64,000 nt of DNA from positions 4,216,001 through 4,280,000 of the forward strand of contig OZ244968.1 of assembly GCA_965222645.1 (NCBI GenBank), written 5' to 3'. Below the pieces are notes generated by a model. The model saw only the letters and a list, made by a program, of their open reading frames with translations, did no database searches and had not been told where the DNA came from. The stretch comes from JABDMH01 sp965222645 (GTDB lineage: Bacteria; Bacteroidota; Bacteroidia; Chitinophagales; Saprospiraceae). Both the position numbers and the translations under genes were made by a program. Below, piece after piece: positions 50,191 to 59,534 of the stretch; positions within the stretch are counted from its first letter, which is position 1, and each line of letters opens with the position of its first letter.

Positions 50191-51135
50191 TCAGTTGGCG
50201 ATATCTGTCCTGGATTTAAACTGGTACTCACCAATAATTCCGATTCGCAAAGAGGTGGTATCGTACACGTTGGCAAACCGGAGACACTCAAAGTCCTTGC
50301 TATAAAAAATGTGATTGGTGGGAGTGACCAATGAAGGAGACATGGTCTTTCGGCTGTCAAGGAGCTCACTTTTTGCCCGAAAATCCTGTATTTCGTCTGC
50401 AAATTGGTCCAGATTAAAATTACCGGTGACAATGCAGGGTACGTCTTGATTGTCTACTATATCTGCTATTCCGTCTAACTGATTGCGCAGTTGTAAAAGA
50501 GAATTTCGGAATAGGGGGGGATTGGTGCTAAAGCAGTACACATGAATCACGTGATTCTGGCCGACATCTACGGAGACTTCGAGATGGGGTATTTCTTCAA
50601 AATAAAGTGTGTCGGATTGTAAAAAGGGATGTTTGGAAAAAAAAGCTGTTCCGAAAATATCGATCCGTGTATCAAAAATCCGATACGGATATTCTCTGGT
50701 TAGGCGAGTATTCAGGAGTGCTTCCCAGTCTGGAGTCATTTCCAAAATTGATACCATATCTGCATCTGATTCTTTCAGTACTCCTAATGCCCCCTCCCAA
50801 TTTTCGACCAGATAAGAGGTGCTTGTTTGCATGATCGAAAGTGTGGGTTCTGTTGTTTTTATCGGAACAACCAGGTTAATGTTGGCCACTTGCTTGAAGT
50901 GAAGACAAAGGGCGGCCACACATCCGAAAGCAGTAAACAACAATCTCTTTTGACTGATCATATGAAAAAAGACTCCGGCACCAAGTAAGAGGATCATAAT
51001 GTGTGTGGAGTACATGCTGATCCTCTTGAGAAGGATCACATCCGGCATCTTAAATATGCAAACGGCAGTGAGGAGTACCATCCCTGTCATAAGGACTGCG
51101 GAAACAATTCGATTTTCTAAGAGGGCCCTGAGCAT
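50191..51135 (-). CDS. Membrane-anchored endonuclease/exonuclease/phosphatase family protein
   Basis: A 314-residue protein of the EEP superfamily with three N-terminal transmembrane helices (about 8-28, 38-58, 66-84), the layout of Bacteroidota membrane EEP proteins. The catalytic domain follows: ADMVSILEMTPDWEALL near 130 carries the metal Glu, EVSVDVGQNHVIHVYCFSTNPP is the central strand region, and DNQDVPCIVTGNFNLDQFADEI near 238 holds the Asn. The C-terminal catalytic His is in TPTNHIFYSKDFE. The usual D-F-N is N-F-N here, an odd replacement of the metal Asp. Substrate unknown; possible phosphoester hydrolase in the envelope. Confidence 0.8.
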   Translation of the reverse strand: MLRALLENRIVSAVLMTGMVLLTAVCIFKMPDVILLKRISMYSTHIMILLLGAGVFFHMISQKRLLFTAFGCVAALCLHFKQVANINLVVPIKTTEPTLSIMQTSTSYLVENWEGALGVLKESDADMVSILEMTPDWEALLNTRLTREYPYRIFDTRIDIFGTAFFSKHPFLQSDTLYFEEIPHLEVSVDVGQNHVIHVYCFSTNPPLFRNSLLQLRNQLDGIADIVDNQDVPCIVTGNFNLDQFADEIQDFRAKSELLDSRKTMSPSLVTPTNHIFYSKDFECLRFANVYDTTSLRIGIIGEYQFKSRTDIAN

Positions 51136-51161
51136 TCCCTATATATTTTTCATTCGTTCGA

Positions 51162-53717
51162 TCAAATTTTTGCTGCCACAACGCAAGTCTTCTTCACCGT
51201 CCTGACAATTCCATCCACCCCAAAATGTTGGATAATCATCGTGTATATGCCGATTGGGGCTTTTATCCCCAGGTCTGTACTGCCATCCCACTGCACAAAT
51301 CCCTTTCCCGAAATGGATTGGTTGTTTGCCAGGTACTTTATCAATCGACCATTGGCATCAAAGATCTTAATGTGTACATAACTTCCAGCTTGCACCTTGT
51401 CATACGTGACCAGGGTAAGATCGTCGTGACCATCACCATCTGGTGAAAATACCTTTGGCAAGATCTCCCAGGAATCTGTGGGATCTTCATAGAATTGTTG
51501 ACTGTTTTCTCCTGTTGGAGTAGCATAGCCAACCCCATGTGCAGCACTGTGCCAGATAAACCGGTCTTGTGTATCACCGTGGGTTATGATGCGCTCAAGA
51601 CTTATTCCCTCTACATCCTTCAACAGTGTAGAGTGCATACCTGCACTGTAATCAAACACATCAATATCTACGCGTGCTCCATTTCTGGTAGAAAAGATAG
51701 TAACGTTGCCTTCATCATTGCTCAAACCAGGTAGGTCGGTCTCGACAATCCAATCCGGATTACTTACCCGGTATCTCCGTTGGAGATCGGATGCGTCCTG
51801 AGTGAAAACCGTATAAGACCCGGGCAGCATTAGATAGGATTGGTCCAGGTTAGTCACTCGTTGGGTATGAGCGTTTAGGATATTAAGATCGGCAACAAGA
51901 AAACTAAATTGTGTTGGGTTGTAGATTTCCACAAAATCGTATCCCCCAGGGTAGGGATCAAACAGGATTTCATTGATAACTAGATCACCAGGTTGTGCGA
52001 CTTTGGGGAGAATAAAATTCGAAGGCTGGTCGCTGAAACGTTGATTGGTACAGTCAGTGAGATTATGGATGATGAGCTCATATTTGATACCTGCCTCCAG
52101 CGGTGAGGACAAAACTAATAGGACTTCATTAAATTTCTCCCTGTTCACTGATTCGATTTCTATTTCGGGATCAATCAGAAAGTCTTCTGAAGTAACATCG
52201 CCAAAGTGATTCTTACTAAGCACGACCTTCAAGTTCAAACTATCCAAAGGGATTGAGCTGAGGATACGGCCTTGCTCCGGGACATGTGCGGTATTAAAGA
52301 TGCTGTTTTGATTGCCCGGTGTGCCGCCACTCGGATGATCGGAGGCTTGCCAATTATTCCTCAGCGCACATGGATCTTCCGGGTTGATCATCTCGAGGGA
52401 CCAACCCCCATCGGCTTTACTTCCGGATCCATACCATGCATCATCGTAGGAGATCGAATGGATGACATCGCCATTGGTATTGAGAAGGGCAATCTTGTTG
52501 CCTCCATTTACCAATGTGGGAAAACGATCAACTCCGACTATGCTCGCACCAGCACTAAATGATGAAACAAGCTCATTTTTGGTCAGTACCAGATATTGTT
52601 CTTTCTGTGTTTGAACACCGGGTAAAGAGACTTGCTTGCTCCCCACTTCCAGGATGATTTGGTCCAGGTTTACCCCTTCTTTTTTGATTAGTAGTTCGAG
52701 GTATTCTGCTTCCGGTAGTCCAAAGGAGGGAGTCGGGTCGTCATAAATCTCATTGATCAGGACATCAAAGGGAAGAATGGCCAAAGGAGGGCTATAATGG
52801 AAGTCCCTTGTGAGATTGGCCTCGTTTCCATCGGTATCCGCAATATTTCTAATCATTATTGTGTAGGTCACTCCTGGTTTTAGATCGCCATCGAGATCAA
52901 GTTGGATCATTGTCGGATCTGGGAGCAAAATAGCCTTCTTAGGGATACCGATATCCGGAGAAATTGCGAAATTATTTACTTCTTCAGCACTGCCTTCAGT
53001 GATCGATTCATCACAAGTGAGGATGAGTTGATTCGGACTACTTATTTCGATATCGAGGAGTTTTGGTGGAATGGTATCGGGATCAAATTGATTCGTCACG
53101 GTAATGTTGTCAAATGCAAATTGATCCTTCCTGGTCTCTGTGTACGTACATAAAATGCCAAAAAAGCCCGCAGTATCTGTCACAGGTTGTGATTTGATAT
53201 TAGCGAATTCTACCTTAAAACTTAGGGTGTCTTCCTCCATGCTCGTCAGGGTCCAATCACTATCTTCTCGTTCGATATGCAATCGAAGGCTTGGCTGAGC
53301 GCCATGTACCATTTTGCCTTCAGCGACTACTGTTCGATTTCCCCGTTTGTATTCCACCAGCTTGATCAGATCTGCATCACCTGCATCTCCCAAATAAAGG
53401 CTGTGGCCCGAGGCCTTATCGATCTCTACTCGATTAAGGAACAAAAAAACCTCGACAGCGTTGCTCATGGAAGGATCGAAATCAAGAGATAAGTCAAAAG
53501 TCCATGAGTGTGGCTGCTGAGTCTGAGTAAATAAAAAAGACTGGCCGGCTTCCGGTGCATTTAAGTGGAGTACTCCTTCTCTTATTTCAAAATGTGATGT
53601 ATCACCTGCCCAAACCGGATCTGCACTAATATTCCCATCCTGAAAGGTCTCAGATATTTGAGCACATACGCTCACAGTGAGTGTGATAAAGATAAAATGC
53701 CCAAGGATAGCTTTCAT
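51162..53717 (-). CDS. Secreted lamin-tail-domain protein with gliding-motility C-terminal domain
   Basis: A 851-residue T9SS cargo protein. Signal peptide ends at VSVCAQ (about 19). Order of domains: a LamG-like concanavalin domain (about 20-200), an Ig-like unit (PPKLLDIEISSPNQLIL), a first lamin-tail domain near 315-470 (DVLINEIYDDPTPSFG to HPSGGTPGNQNSIFN), a second Ig-like unit, a second lamin-tail domain starting GDLVINEILFDPYPG near 580, and a C-terminal CHU_C sorting domain (LPKVFSPDGDGHDDL, VHIKIFDANGRLIKYL). Lamin-tail domains in Bacteroidota occur in exported hydrolases and adhesins; no catalytic domain is evident here. Its 5' end faces asd. Confidence 0.85.
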   Translation of the reverse strand: MKAILGHFIFITLTVSVCAQISETFQDGNISADPVWAGDTSHFEIREGVLHLNAPEAGQSFLFTQTQQPHSWTFDLSLDFDPSMSNAVEVFLFLNRVEIDKASGHSLYLGDAGDADLIKLVEYKRGNRTVVAEGKMVHGAQPSLRLHIEREDSDWTLTSMEEDTLSFKVEFANIKSQPVTDTAGFFGILCTYTETRKDQFAFDNITVTNQFDPDTIPPKLLDIEISSPNQLILTCDESITEGSAEEVNNFAISPDIGIPKKAILLPDPTMIQLDLDGDLKPGVTYTIMIRNIADTDGNEANLTRDFHYSPPLAILPFDVLINEIYDDPTPSFGLPEAEYLELLIKKEGVNLDQIILEVGSKQVSLPGVQTQKEQYLVLTKNELVSSFSAGASIVGVDRFPTLVNGGNKIALLNTNGDVIHSISYDDAWYGSGSKADGGWSLEMINPEDPCALRNNWQASDHPSGGTPGNQNSIFNTAHVPEQGRILSSIPLDSLNLKVVLSKNHFGDVTSEDFLIDPEIEIESVNREKFNEVLLVLSSPLEAGIKYELIIHNLTDCTNQRFSDQPSNFILPKVAQPGDLVINEILFDPYPGGYDFVEIYNPTQFSFLVADLNILNAHTQRVTNLDQSYLMLPGSYTVFTQDASDLQRRYRVSNPDWIVETDLPGLSNDEGNVTIFSTRNGARVDIDVFDYSAGMHSTLLKDVEGISLERIITHGDTQDRFIWHSAAHGVGYATPTGENSQQFYEDPTDSWEILPKVFSPDGDGHDDLTLVTYDKVQAGSYVHIKIFDANGRLIKYLANNQSISGKGFVQWDGSTDLGIKAPIGIYTMIIQHFGVDGIVRTVKKTCVVAAKI

Positions 53718-53751
53718 TGTGGAAAAGAATACTCAAGTACAAATTGGCTCG

Positions 53752-53759
53752 TATCTTTG
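53752..53759 (+). promoter_or_regulatory. -7 box upstream of asd
   Basis: TATCTTTG matches TAnnTTTG and lies 39 bases before the asd ATG. No -33 TTTG is present at the expected spacing. Confidence 0.5.
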
Positions 53760-53798
53760 CAGATGGTGATTTAAAAAAGACAAGATAGAAATTTAATC

Positions 53799-54791
53799 AT
53801 GAAAATAGCTGTTGTAGGTGCGACTGGATTGGTAGGGGGAGTAATGCGCAGGGTGTTGATTGAAAACAGGTTTCCCGTATCGAATTTTTTGCCTGTGGCT
53901 TCGGCAAAATCAGTAGGGAAGCTAGTGGATTTCGGAGGAAAGGACCATCCCGTGGTGGATCTTCAATCTGCCGTAGAGGCTAAACCTCAGGTGGCCATTT
54001 TTTCGGCGGGAGGAGCTATTTCAAAACAATGGGCACCGAGATTTGAAGAAATGGGTACGGTGGTCATAGACAATTCTTCTGCGTGGCGAATGCATCCCGA
54101 TAAGAAACTCGTGGTTCCGGAAGTGAATGGGCATGTCCTTACCGAGAATGACAAGATTATTGCAAATCCCAACTGTTCAACCATCCAGCTTGTGATGGCA
54201 TTGGGGCCGCTACACCAACATTTTAAAATTAAGAGACTGGTTATTTCCACCTACCAAAGCTATACGGGTACCGGGGTTCCTGCAGTAAAACAATACGAGG
54301 GGGAGCGTGATCGTCAGCCCGATGTGGAGAGGGTCTATCCTCATCCCATTTTTGAGAATTGCTTGCCGCATTGCGATATCTTTCTCGAAAATGACTACAC
54401 CAAGGAGGAAATGAAGCTCGTCAATGAGACAAGGAAGATTTTACAGAGCCCGGAAATCAAAATCACAGCTACAGCTGTCAGAGTGCCTGTCGATGGCGGG
54501 CACTCAGAATCGGTGAACATCGAATTTGAGAGACCATATGATATTGGAGAAGTAAGAGAAATTCTAAATGAAAGTGCCGGGATCGTAGTACAGGATGACC
54601 TTGATAACTTTAACTATCCGACCCCTCTTCAGGCAAAAAATAAGAACGAAGTGTTTGTAGGTCGGATACGTAGAGACGAATCCATAGATAATGGTCTAAA
54701 TCTCTGGATTGTAGCAGATAACCTACGTAAGGGTGCTGCAACTAATGCCGTGCAGATTGCAGAATTCATTTTGGAGAAGAGTTGGATCTGA
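53799..54791 (+). CDS. asd: Aspartate-semialdehyde dehydrogenase
   Basis: Reduces aspartyl phosphate to aspartate semialdehyde, feeding lysine, threonine, methionine and diaminopimelate synthesis. The 330-residue protein starts with VAVVGATGLVGGVMRRVL-type NADPH loop (residues 2-20) and has the active-site Cys in IIANPNCSTIQLVMALGPL near 126, the SAGGAISKQWAPRFEE segment near 70, and the catalytic His in VPVDGGHSESVNIEF near 232. Ends with the usual WIVADNLRKGAATNAVQIAE. Single gene in front of the coiled-coil protein. Confidence 0.96.
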   Translation: MKIAVVGATGLVGGVMRRVLIENRFPVSNFLPVASAKSVGKLVDFGGKDHPVVDLQSAVEAKPQVAIFSAGGAISKQWAPRFEEMGTVVIDNSSAWRMHPDKKLVVPEVNGHVLTENDKIIANPNCSTIQLVMALGPLHQHFKIKRLVISTYQSYTGTGVPAVKQYEGERDRQPDVERVYPHPIFENCLPHCDIFLENDYTKEEMKLVNETRKILQSPEIKITATAVRVPVDGGHSESVNIEFERPYDIGEVREILNESAGIVVQDDLDNFNYPTPLQAKNKNEVFVGRIRRDESIDNGLNLWIVADNLRKGAATNAVQIAEFILEKSWI

Positions 54792-54878
54792 CTTGTATTT
54801 TGTTATACATATCCTTAACTTATCTCCCCTTGGCATAATTGGCAACGATGACTGACATTAGAATGAAATCTGCAACAC

Positions 54879-56207
54879 ATGAGAACACGACTAGTTTTTT
54901 GGGGAAAGACAACACAGGATGAACAGGTACTATTGGCTTTTAAACTAAACGAACAAGAAAGTAATGTAGACGTATATATTTTTCCAAAATCATCAGTAAC
55001 ACCTGAATTTGAAAAAGAATTATTGTCGCGGTGGAGGAAGGGAAGAGAAGTTACTTTTCCAGAACCAAATGAACAACTAAAAATGCCGCTGTCGATAACC
55101 GATTCATTAATCCCGGAAGGTTATATAATAGACAGGGATGATCTTCTCAAGCGAGCTCAAACAGAGTGGCAGTTTATTGTTTTAAGTTCCCGCCTTTATC
55201 ACAGCTATTTGGCTGAGCTTCAAGATCTGAAAGATCGATTTGCAAAAATCACGCAATTTGATCGCGATCTATACGAAGAACTCAAGGTTTTTTGGAATAA
55301 GGTACATGCTCAAGCCAGGGAAAAAAATCTCTTTCGTGATCATGCAGATAAAATCAGGAAGCAAACTGATATGCTGTTTGCAGAGCTCAAAAAAATGCGT
55401 GAAGTACTCGACAAAGAATTTCGGGCCATGTCTGAAACACACTTGGCGAGTTTTCAGGAAAAATTAGTGGAGGTCGAAAAAAATATCGAAGAGAATTTAA
55501 ATTTTAATGGGATTTTCCAGGAACTAAAAGAAATACAAAGGTCCTTTAAAAAAACTCGATTTACGCGGGAGCATCGCGATCAACTTTGGCCTAAAATTGA
55601 TGGTCTTTTTAAAAAAATAAAGGAAAAAAAATACGGTCCGGGAGCTACCAGGAAACATTTCGGCAGTAGTCTGGAAAGAAGGTATGCGGGCCTTAAGGAG
55701 GCGATCATTAAGATGGAGCGATCCATAAAACGCGATCGAGAAGACCTGCAATTTGAATCTCAAAAACTCAGTGAAGACGACGGCTCTCTTGAGTCCCAGC
55801 TCAGAGAAGCTAAAGTTAAAATGATCAGTGACAGAGTAACTTCTAAGGAGGAGAAATTGAAGGAGATGAAGAATACTCAACAGGAGTTGCAAATCCGTCT
55901 GGAAAAACTGAAGAAGAAACAAGAAGAAAGAGATTTACAGGAAAAATTAAAAAAGGAAATCAAAGATAAAATTGCTCAGGAGATAAAGGAAGCAGAAAAG
56001 GCACGGGAATCTGACAGCACATTAAAGGAAAAAATTTTACAACATATCGATTCCGACCAATCTACTACCCTGGAAGAAGACATTGTTGACGGAGTTGAGG
56101 ATGTGATCGATACGATCAAGGCAGTTGCAGTCGTCGTAGAAAATAATTTTGCCGAGCTTTTTTCATCTGTCAGGGAAGAAGTCAAGTCGATTTTTGAGGA
56201 GGAGTAA
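54879..56207 (+). CDS. Coiled-coil protein with DUF349-like segment, function unknown
   Basis: No certain family. The 442-residue cytoplasmic protein has no signal peptide or membrane helix. Residues 1-70 form a small alpha/beta domain (LVFWGKTTQDEQVLLAFKLN); 80-420 are almost wholly helical and charged with long heptads. Two segments resemble DUF349 repeats, notably FQELKEIQRSFKKTRFTREH then RDQLWPKIDGLFKKIKEKK (about 212-250), with the order of hydrophobic and Trp/Lys residues typical of that family. The C-terminus is acidic (about 370-442). DUF349 proteins in Bacteroidota are of unknown role, possibly RNA- or ribosome-linked. The gene lies alone between asd and the convergent BNR gene. Confidence 0.6.
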   Translation: MRTRLVFWGKTTQDEQVLLAFKLNEQESNVDVYIFPKSSVTPEFEKELLSRWRKGREVTFPEPNEQLKMPLSITDSLIPEGYIIDRDDLLKRAQTEWQFIVLSSRLYHSYLAELQDLKDRFAKITQFDRDLYEELKVFWNKVHAQAREKNLFRDHADKIRKQTDMLFAELKKMREVLDKEFRAMSETHLASFQEKLVEVEKNIEENLNFNGIFQELKEIQRSFKKTRFTREHRDQLWPKIDGLFKKIKEKKYGPGATRKHFGSSLERRYAGLKEAIIKMERSIKRDREDLQFESQKLSEDDGSLESQLREAKVKMISDRVTSKEEKLKEMKNTQQELQIRLEKLKKKQEERDLQEKLKKEIKDKIAQEIKEAEKARESDSTLKEKILQHIDSDQSTTLEEDIVDGVEDVIDTIKAVAVVVENNFAELFSSVREEVKSIFEEE

Positions 56208-59200
56208 TCAAGATCTCCCCGCCTCTTTATCGGGTATCTTCGTGCTAATAAATGGAACCTCCGCTTCCTCAATAGCCGTATTAAATAACTGAATATCTTC
56301 TTCCTGCAGTTTAAGCCATTTTTCCTTTTGGATTTTCCATTCAGCTAGTACATCCCGGGCCCTGTTTATCTGCCCCATCGTAACCGGTGGATAGGAACCC
56401 TCGATTATACTTTGAATATGTCTTAATTTAGCATCCAGTTGATTAGGAAAATTAATTACGTCCTGAAACGTTTTTTGTTTTTCCTGGATCAATTTCACCT
56501 TGATTGAGTCTATTTGCGATAAAATTGTTTTTCCATTGCCATAGAGAGTAGTGTCCGGCAATAATTCCAGTCGTTTGTTAAGCCCCTCTATTTGATTTTT
56601 TGTATAGTCCATCGCTTTTACACTTTCGGTGAGATCCTGAGCCGCCAGATCCAGTTTTCTGAGCCATTCTTTTTTCTCAGCGTATGCGGTGGGTTCGATT
56701 TCAAGGCGAGGATCTTCTCTCACTGTAAATGGAGTGGTAATTGTATCTCCGAGATAACTTAACACCAGCTCATATTCCCCAGCCGGTATTTTTGGGCTGC
56801 TGTTACCACCCAATGTCATGATTCCTTTTATGGGCTCTACTCCGTCTGGAGATAAATTCCAAACTAATTTATTTAATCCAATCTTTTTTATTTTTATCCT
56901 TTTCTTCTTTATTTTTTCCTTTGTCGAAAATTCTTTCAAGACCGACTTGTCTTCATCAATAATTGTAAACCTTAATTCTTCCTTTGCATCGATCTTCGGA
57001 ATATTGTAATAAGCAACTAGCCCGAAGTCGGGATTGGTACCCATGTCGACCAATGTATCTCTCCTCGGTCCTCCCCACAGAAAGATGTCAGATGGTGGAT
57101 AGACATGCACCTTATCAAGTAAATTATTGTTCCATCGACGCAATGGTGTGAGATCATCGAGGATCCAGAATGCTCTGCCCTGTGTCGCAGCGACCAAATC
57201 ATTTCGGTGTACCATCAAATCCGTAATGGGCGCAACCGGCAAATTTAGCTGGTTGTGATACCAAAAATTTCCCCCATCAAAACTAATGTACATACCTGTT
57301 TCTGTACCGGCATAAAGAAGACCTTGTCGTTCGGGATCCTCCCTTACAACCCGTACATGAGCTTCGGAGTCTATACCTTGGTACATATCAGTCCACGTTT
57401 TTCCAAAGTCCTTGGTAACAAAAACATGAGGAGTAAAATCATTAAACTTATACCTGGTGTAGGCTAGATATACCGTGCCCGGATTATGTGGGCTGATCTC
57501 GATACAATTGACCATTCCTTCTTTCATTTCCCTGGGTGTCACATTCGACCAATTAGTACCTCTGTCTTGAGTGAGGTGAACCAAACCATCATCAGTACCT
57601 ACCCAAAGGACATCCGGATTGCGGGGTGATTCGGCCAGATACATTATCGTGTGGTAGTTTTCTCCACCTGCACCCTCATTGGTGATCGGACCGCCACCGT
57701 AATCTAGCTTTTCCTTTGTGTTTCGTGTCAGATCAGGACTGATTTCCTCCCAGCTCACTCCTCGATCAGAGGTTTTTAGTACTTGATTTCCCGCATGGTA
57801 GATCACATTCTTATCATGTTGCGACATGATTATCGGTGCATTCCAATTAAAACGATATTTCATCTCCGCAGGCTTTTCACCCAGACCCAGATGACTGTAT
57901 GCCATGATGTCCTTTTCCACTTTGAGTTTGGTATCGTATTCGGTAATAATTCCCTGATAGCACCCCGCATAGACGTAGCGTGGATCATCTGGATCAAAGG
58001 CCGTATAGGCACTCTCACAACCTCCCACGGAGTAGAAATCCTTGAGAGGGATACCATTGCCGGCTGAGGCCGAGGGCACTGCTACCGTGGAGTTATCTTG
58101 TTGACCGCCATATACGTAATACGGAAACCGGTTGTCGGCGTTTACGCGGTAAAATTGTGCCGTAGGTTGATTGGACTGGCGGCTCCAGGTCAATCCGCCA
58201 TTAAATGAAATATTTGCACCCCCGTCATTGCCGTTGATCATGATCTGTGGATTTTCCGGATTTATCCATAGATCATGATTGTCTCCATGGGGAGTCATGA
58301 TGCGGGAGAAAGTCCTGCCACCGTCATTGCTTTGCATGAAGGGAGCATTGAGAACTACTACCTTGTCAGCATTTGCGGGATCGGCAAAAATATGCATGTA
58401 GTACCAGGCTCTAGCCCTCAGTATCCGGTCCTTGTTTACCAGTTTCCAGGTTTTACCAGCGTTGTCTGAGCGGTACAACCCACCCTGTTCTGACTCAATG
58501 ATCGCATAGACTCTATTGCTGTTTGCAGGTGATACCGACACCCCAATCTTGCCCATAATGCTGTCGGGCAGGCCCTCACTTAGTCTGTTCCACTGTATCC
58601 CTCCATCGGTGGTTTTCCAAACGCTGCTGCCCTTTCCTCCGCTCCGCATTTTCCACGGAAGTCGTTGATGATCCCAATAGGCCGCATAAAGCACCCGAGG
58701 GTTATTGACGTCAAGAGACAGATCGCAAGCTCCCGTAGAATCATTTACTTCGTGAATTTTTTCCCAATTTGCTCCACCATCTTTCGATAGAAATATTCCC
58801 CTATCACTGGTCGGCATATAAGGACTCCCTTGCGCTGCCACATACACCCAGTCGGGATTTTGCGGGTGGATTCTGACCTGCGATATCTGCCTGGTCTTTT
58901 CCAAACCTATGTGCACCCATGTTTCACCTGCATCTGTGCTCTTGTAAATCCCGTCACCGTGGGAAGTCATGACACCCCGTATCGGAGCTTCGCCCATACC
59001 GGCATAGATTACGTTAGGATCAGATAGGGAAACATCGATCGCTCCCACGGATCCCGTTTTAAAAAAACCGTCACTTTTATTCTGCCAACTGGCACCGGCA
59101 TCTTGAGTCCTCCAAATACCCCCTCCGGTCGATCCCATATAATAAGTTGCGGGATTTTGAGCTACTCCGCAGACAGTGGTGACTCTTCCTCCCCGGAAGG

Positions 59201-59375
59201 GGCCGATGCACCGCCAGCTAAGTCCGTGGAAGAGACTGTCTGAAAATACGTTCTGAGCCATCGCTTCTAGCTGGATCTCTTTCTTGCTCTGAGATTTTTT
59301 TTGTGCATCAGCTTGTAAAAATTGAGTGATTAGGAGTAGACTAACTATTATGATCCTACAGTGTTTGCTGAGCAT
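56208..59375 (-). CDS. Secreted sortilin/BNR-repeat protein (VPS10-like glycosyl-hydrolase-fold)
   Basis: A 1055-residue exported protein with a signal peptide (hydrophobic 8-22, LQADAQ). It consists of repeated beta-propeller blades with BNR/Asp-box-type motifs, S-x-D-x-G-x-x-W: TQDAGASWQN, STDAGETWVH, SKDGGANWEK, TTDGGIQWNR, SDNAGKTWKL, SFNGGLTWSR and later copies. It opens with WRCIGPFRGGRVTTVCGVAQ near 52. Such proteins are annotated as glycosyl hydrolase or VPS10-domain proteins in Bacteroidota, but no catalytic site is visible. The C-terminal 250 residues are helical and have no recognised sorting domain. Divergent from the AraC-type regulator with 159 bases between. Confidence 0.8.
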   Translation of the reverse strand: MLSKHCRIIIVSLLLITQFLQADAQKKSQSKKEIQLEAMAQNVFSDSLFHGLSWRCIGPFRGGRVTTVCGVAQNPATYYMGSTGGGIWRTQDAGASWQNKSDGFFKTGSVGAIDVSLSDPNVIYAGMGEAPIRGVMTSHGDGIYKSTDAGETWVHIGLEKTRQISQVRIHPQNPDWVYVAAQGSPYMPTSDRGIFLSKDGGANWEKIHEVNDSTGACDLSLDVNNPRVLYAAYWDHQRLPWKMRSGGKGSSVWKTTDGGIQWNRLSEGLPDSIMGKIGVSVSPANSNRVYAIIESEQGGLYRSDNAGKTWKLVNKDRILRARAWYYMHIFADPANADKVVVLNAPFMQSNDGGRTFSRIMTPHGDNHDLWINPENPQIMINGNDGGANISFNGGLTWSRQSNQPTAQFYRVNADNRFPYYVYGGQQDNSTVAVPSASAGNGIPLKDFYSVGGCESAYTAFDPDDPRYVYAGCYQGIITEYDTKLKVEKDIMAYSHLGLGEKPAEMKYRFNWNAPIIMSQHDKNVIYHAGNQVLKTSDRGVSWEEISPDLTRNTKEKLDYGGGPITNEGAGGENYHTIMYLAESPRNPDVLWVGTDDGLVHLTQDRGTNWSNVTPREMKEGMVNCIEISPHNPGTVYLAYTRYKFNDFTPHVFVTKDFGKTWTDMYQGIDSEAHVRVVREDPERQGLLYAGTETGMYISFDGGNFWYHNQLNLPVAPITDLMVHRNDLVAATQGRAFWILDDLTPLRRWNNNLLDKVHVYPPSDIFLWGGPRRDTLVDMGTNPDFGLVAYYNIPKIDAKEELRFTIIDEDKSVLKEFSTKEKIKKKRIKIKKIGLNKLVWNLSPDGVEPIKGIMTLGGNSSPKIPAGEYELVLSYLGDTITTPFTVREDPRLEIEPTAYAEKKEWLRKLDLAAQDLTESVKAMDYTKNQIEGLNKRLELLPDTTLYGNGKTILSQIDSIKVKLIQEKQKTFQDVINFPNQLDAKLRHIQSIIEGSYPPVTMGQINRARDVLAEWKIQKEKWLKLQEEDIQLFNTAIEEAEVPFISTKIPDKEAGRS

Positions 59376-59534
59376 AGAGTTCTGATATTGGTATGTGGAA
59401 AATACAAAAATGTTGATTTCACAGCGATTGAGGCTTACAGCAATCTCAACGTCTGATGCGTGGTAGAAATGAGCGCTCCGGTAAAACTAAAATGACTATA
59501 TTTATAAGACCTCTTACTAAGAATAACCAAATTG

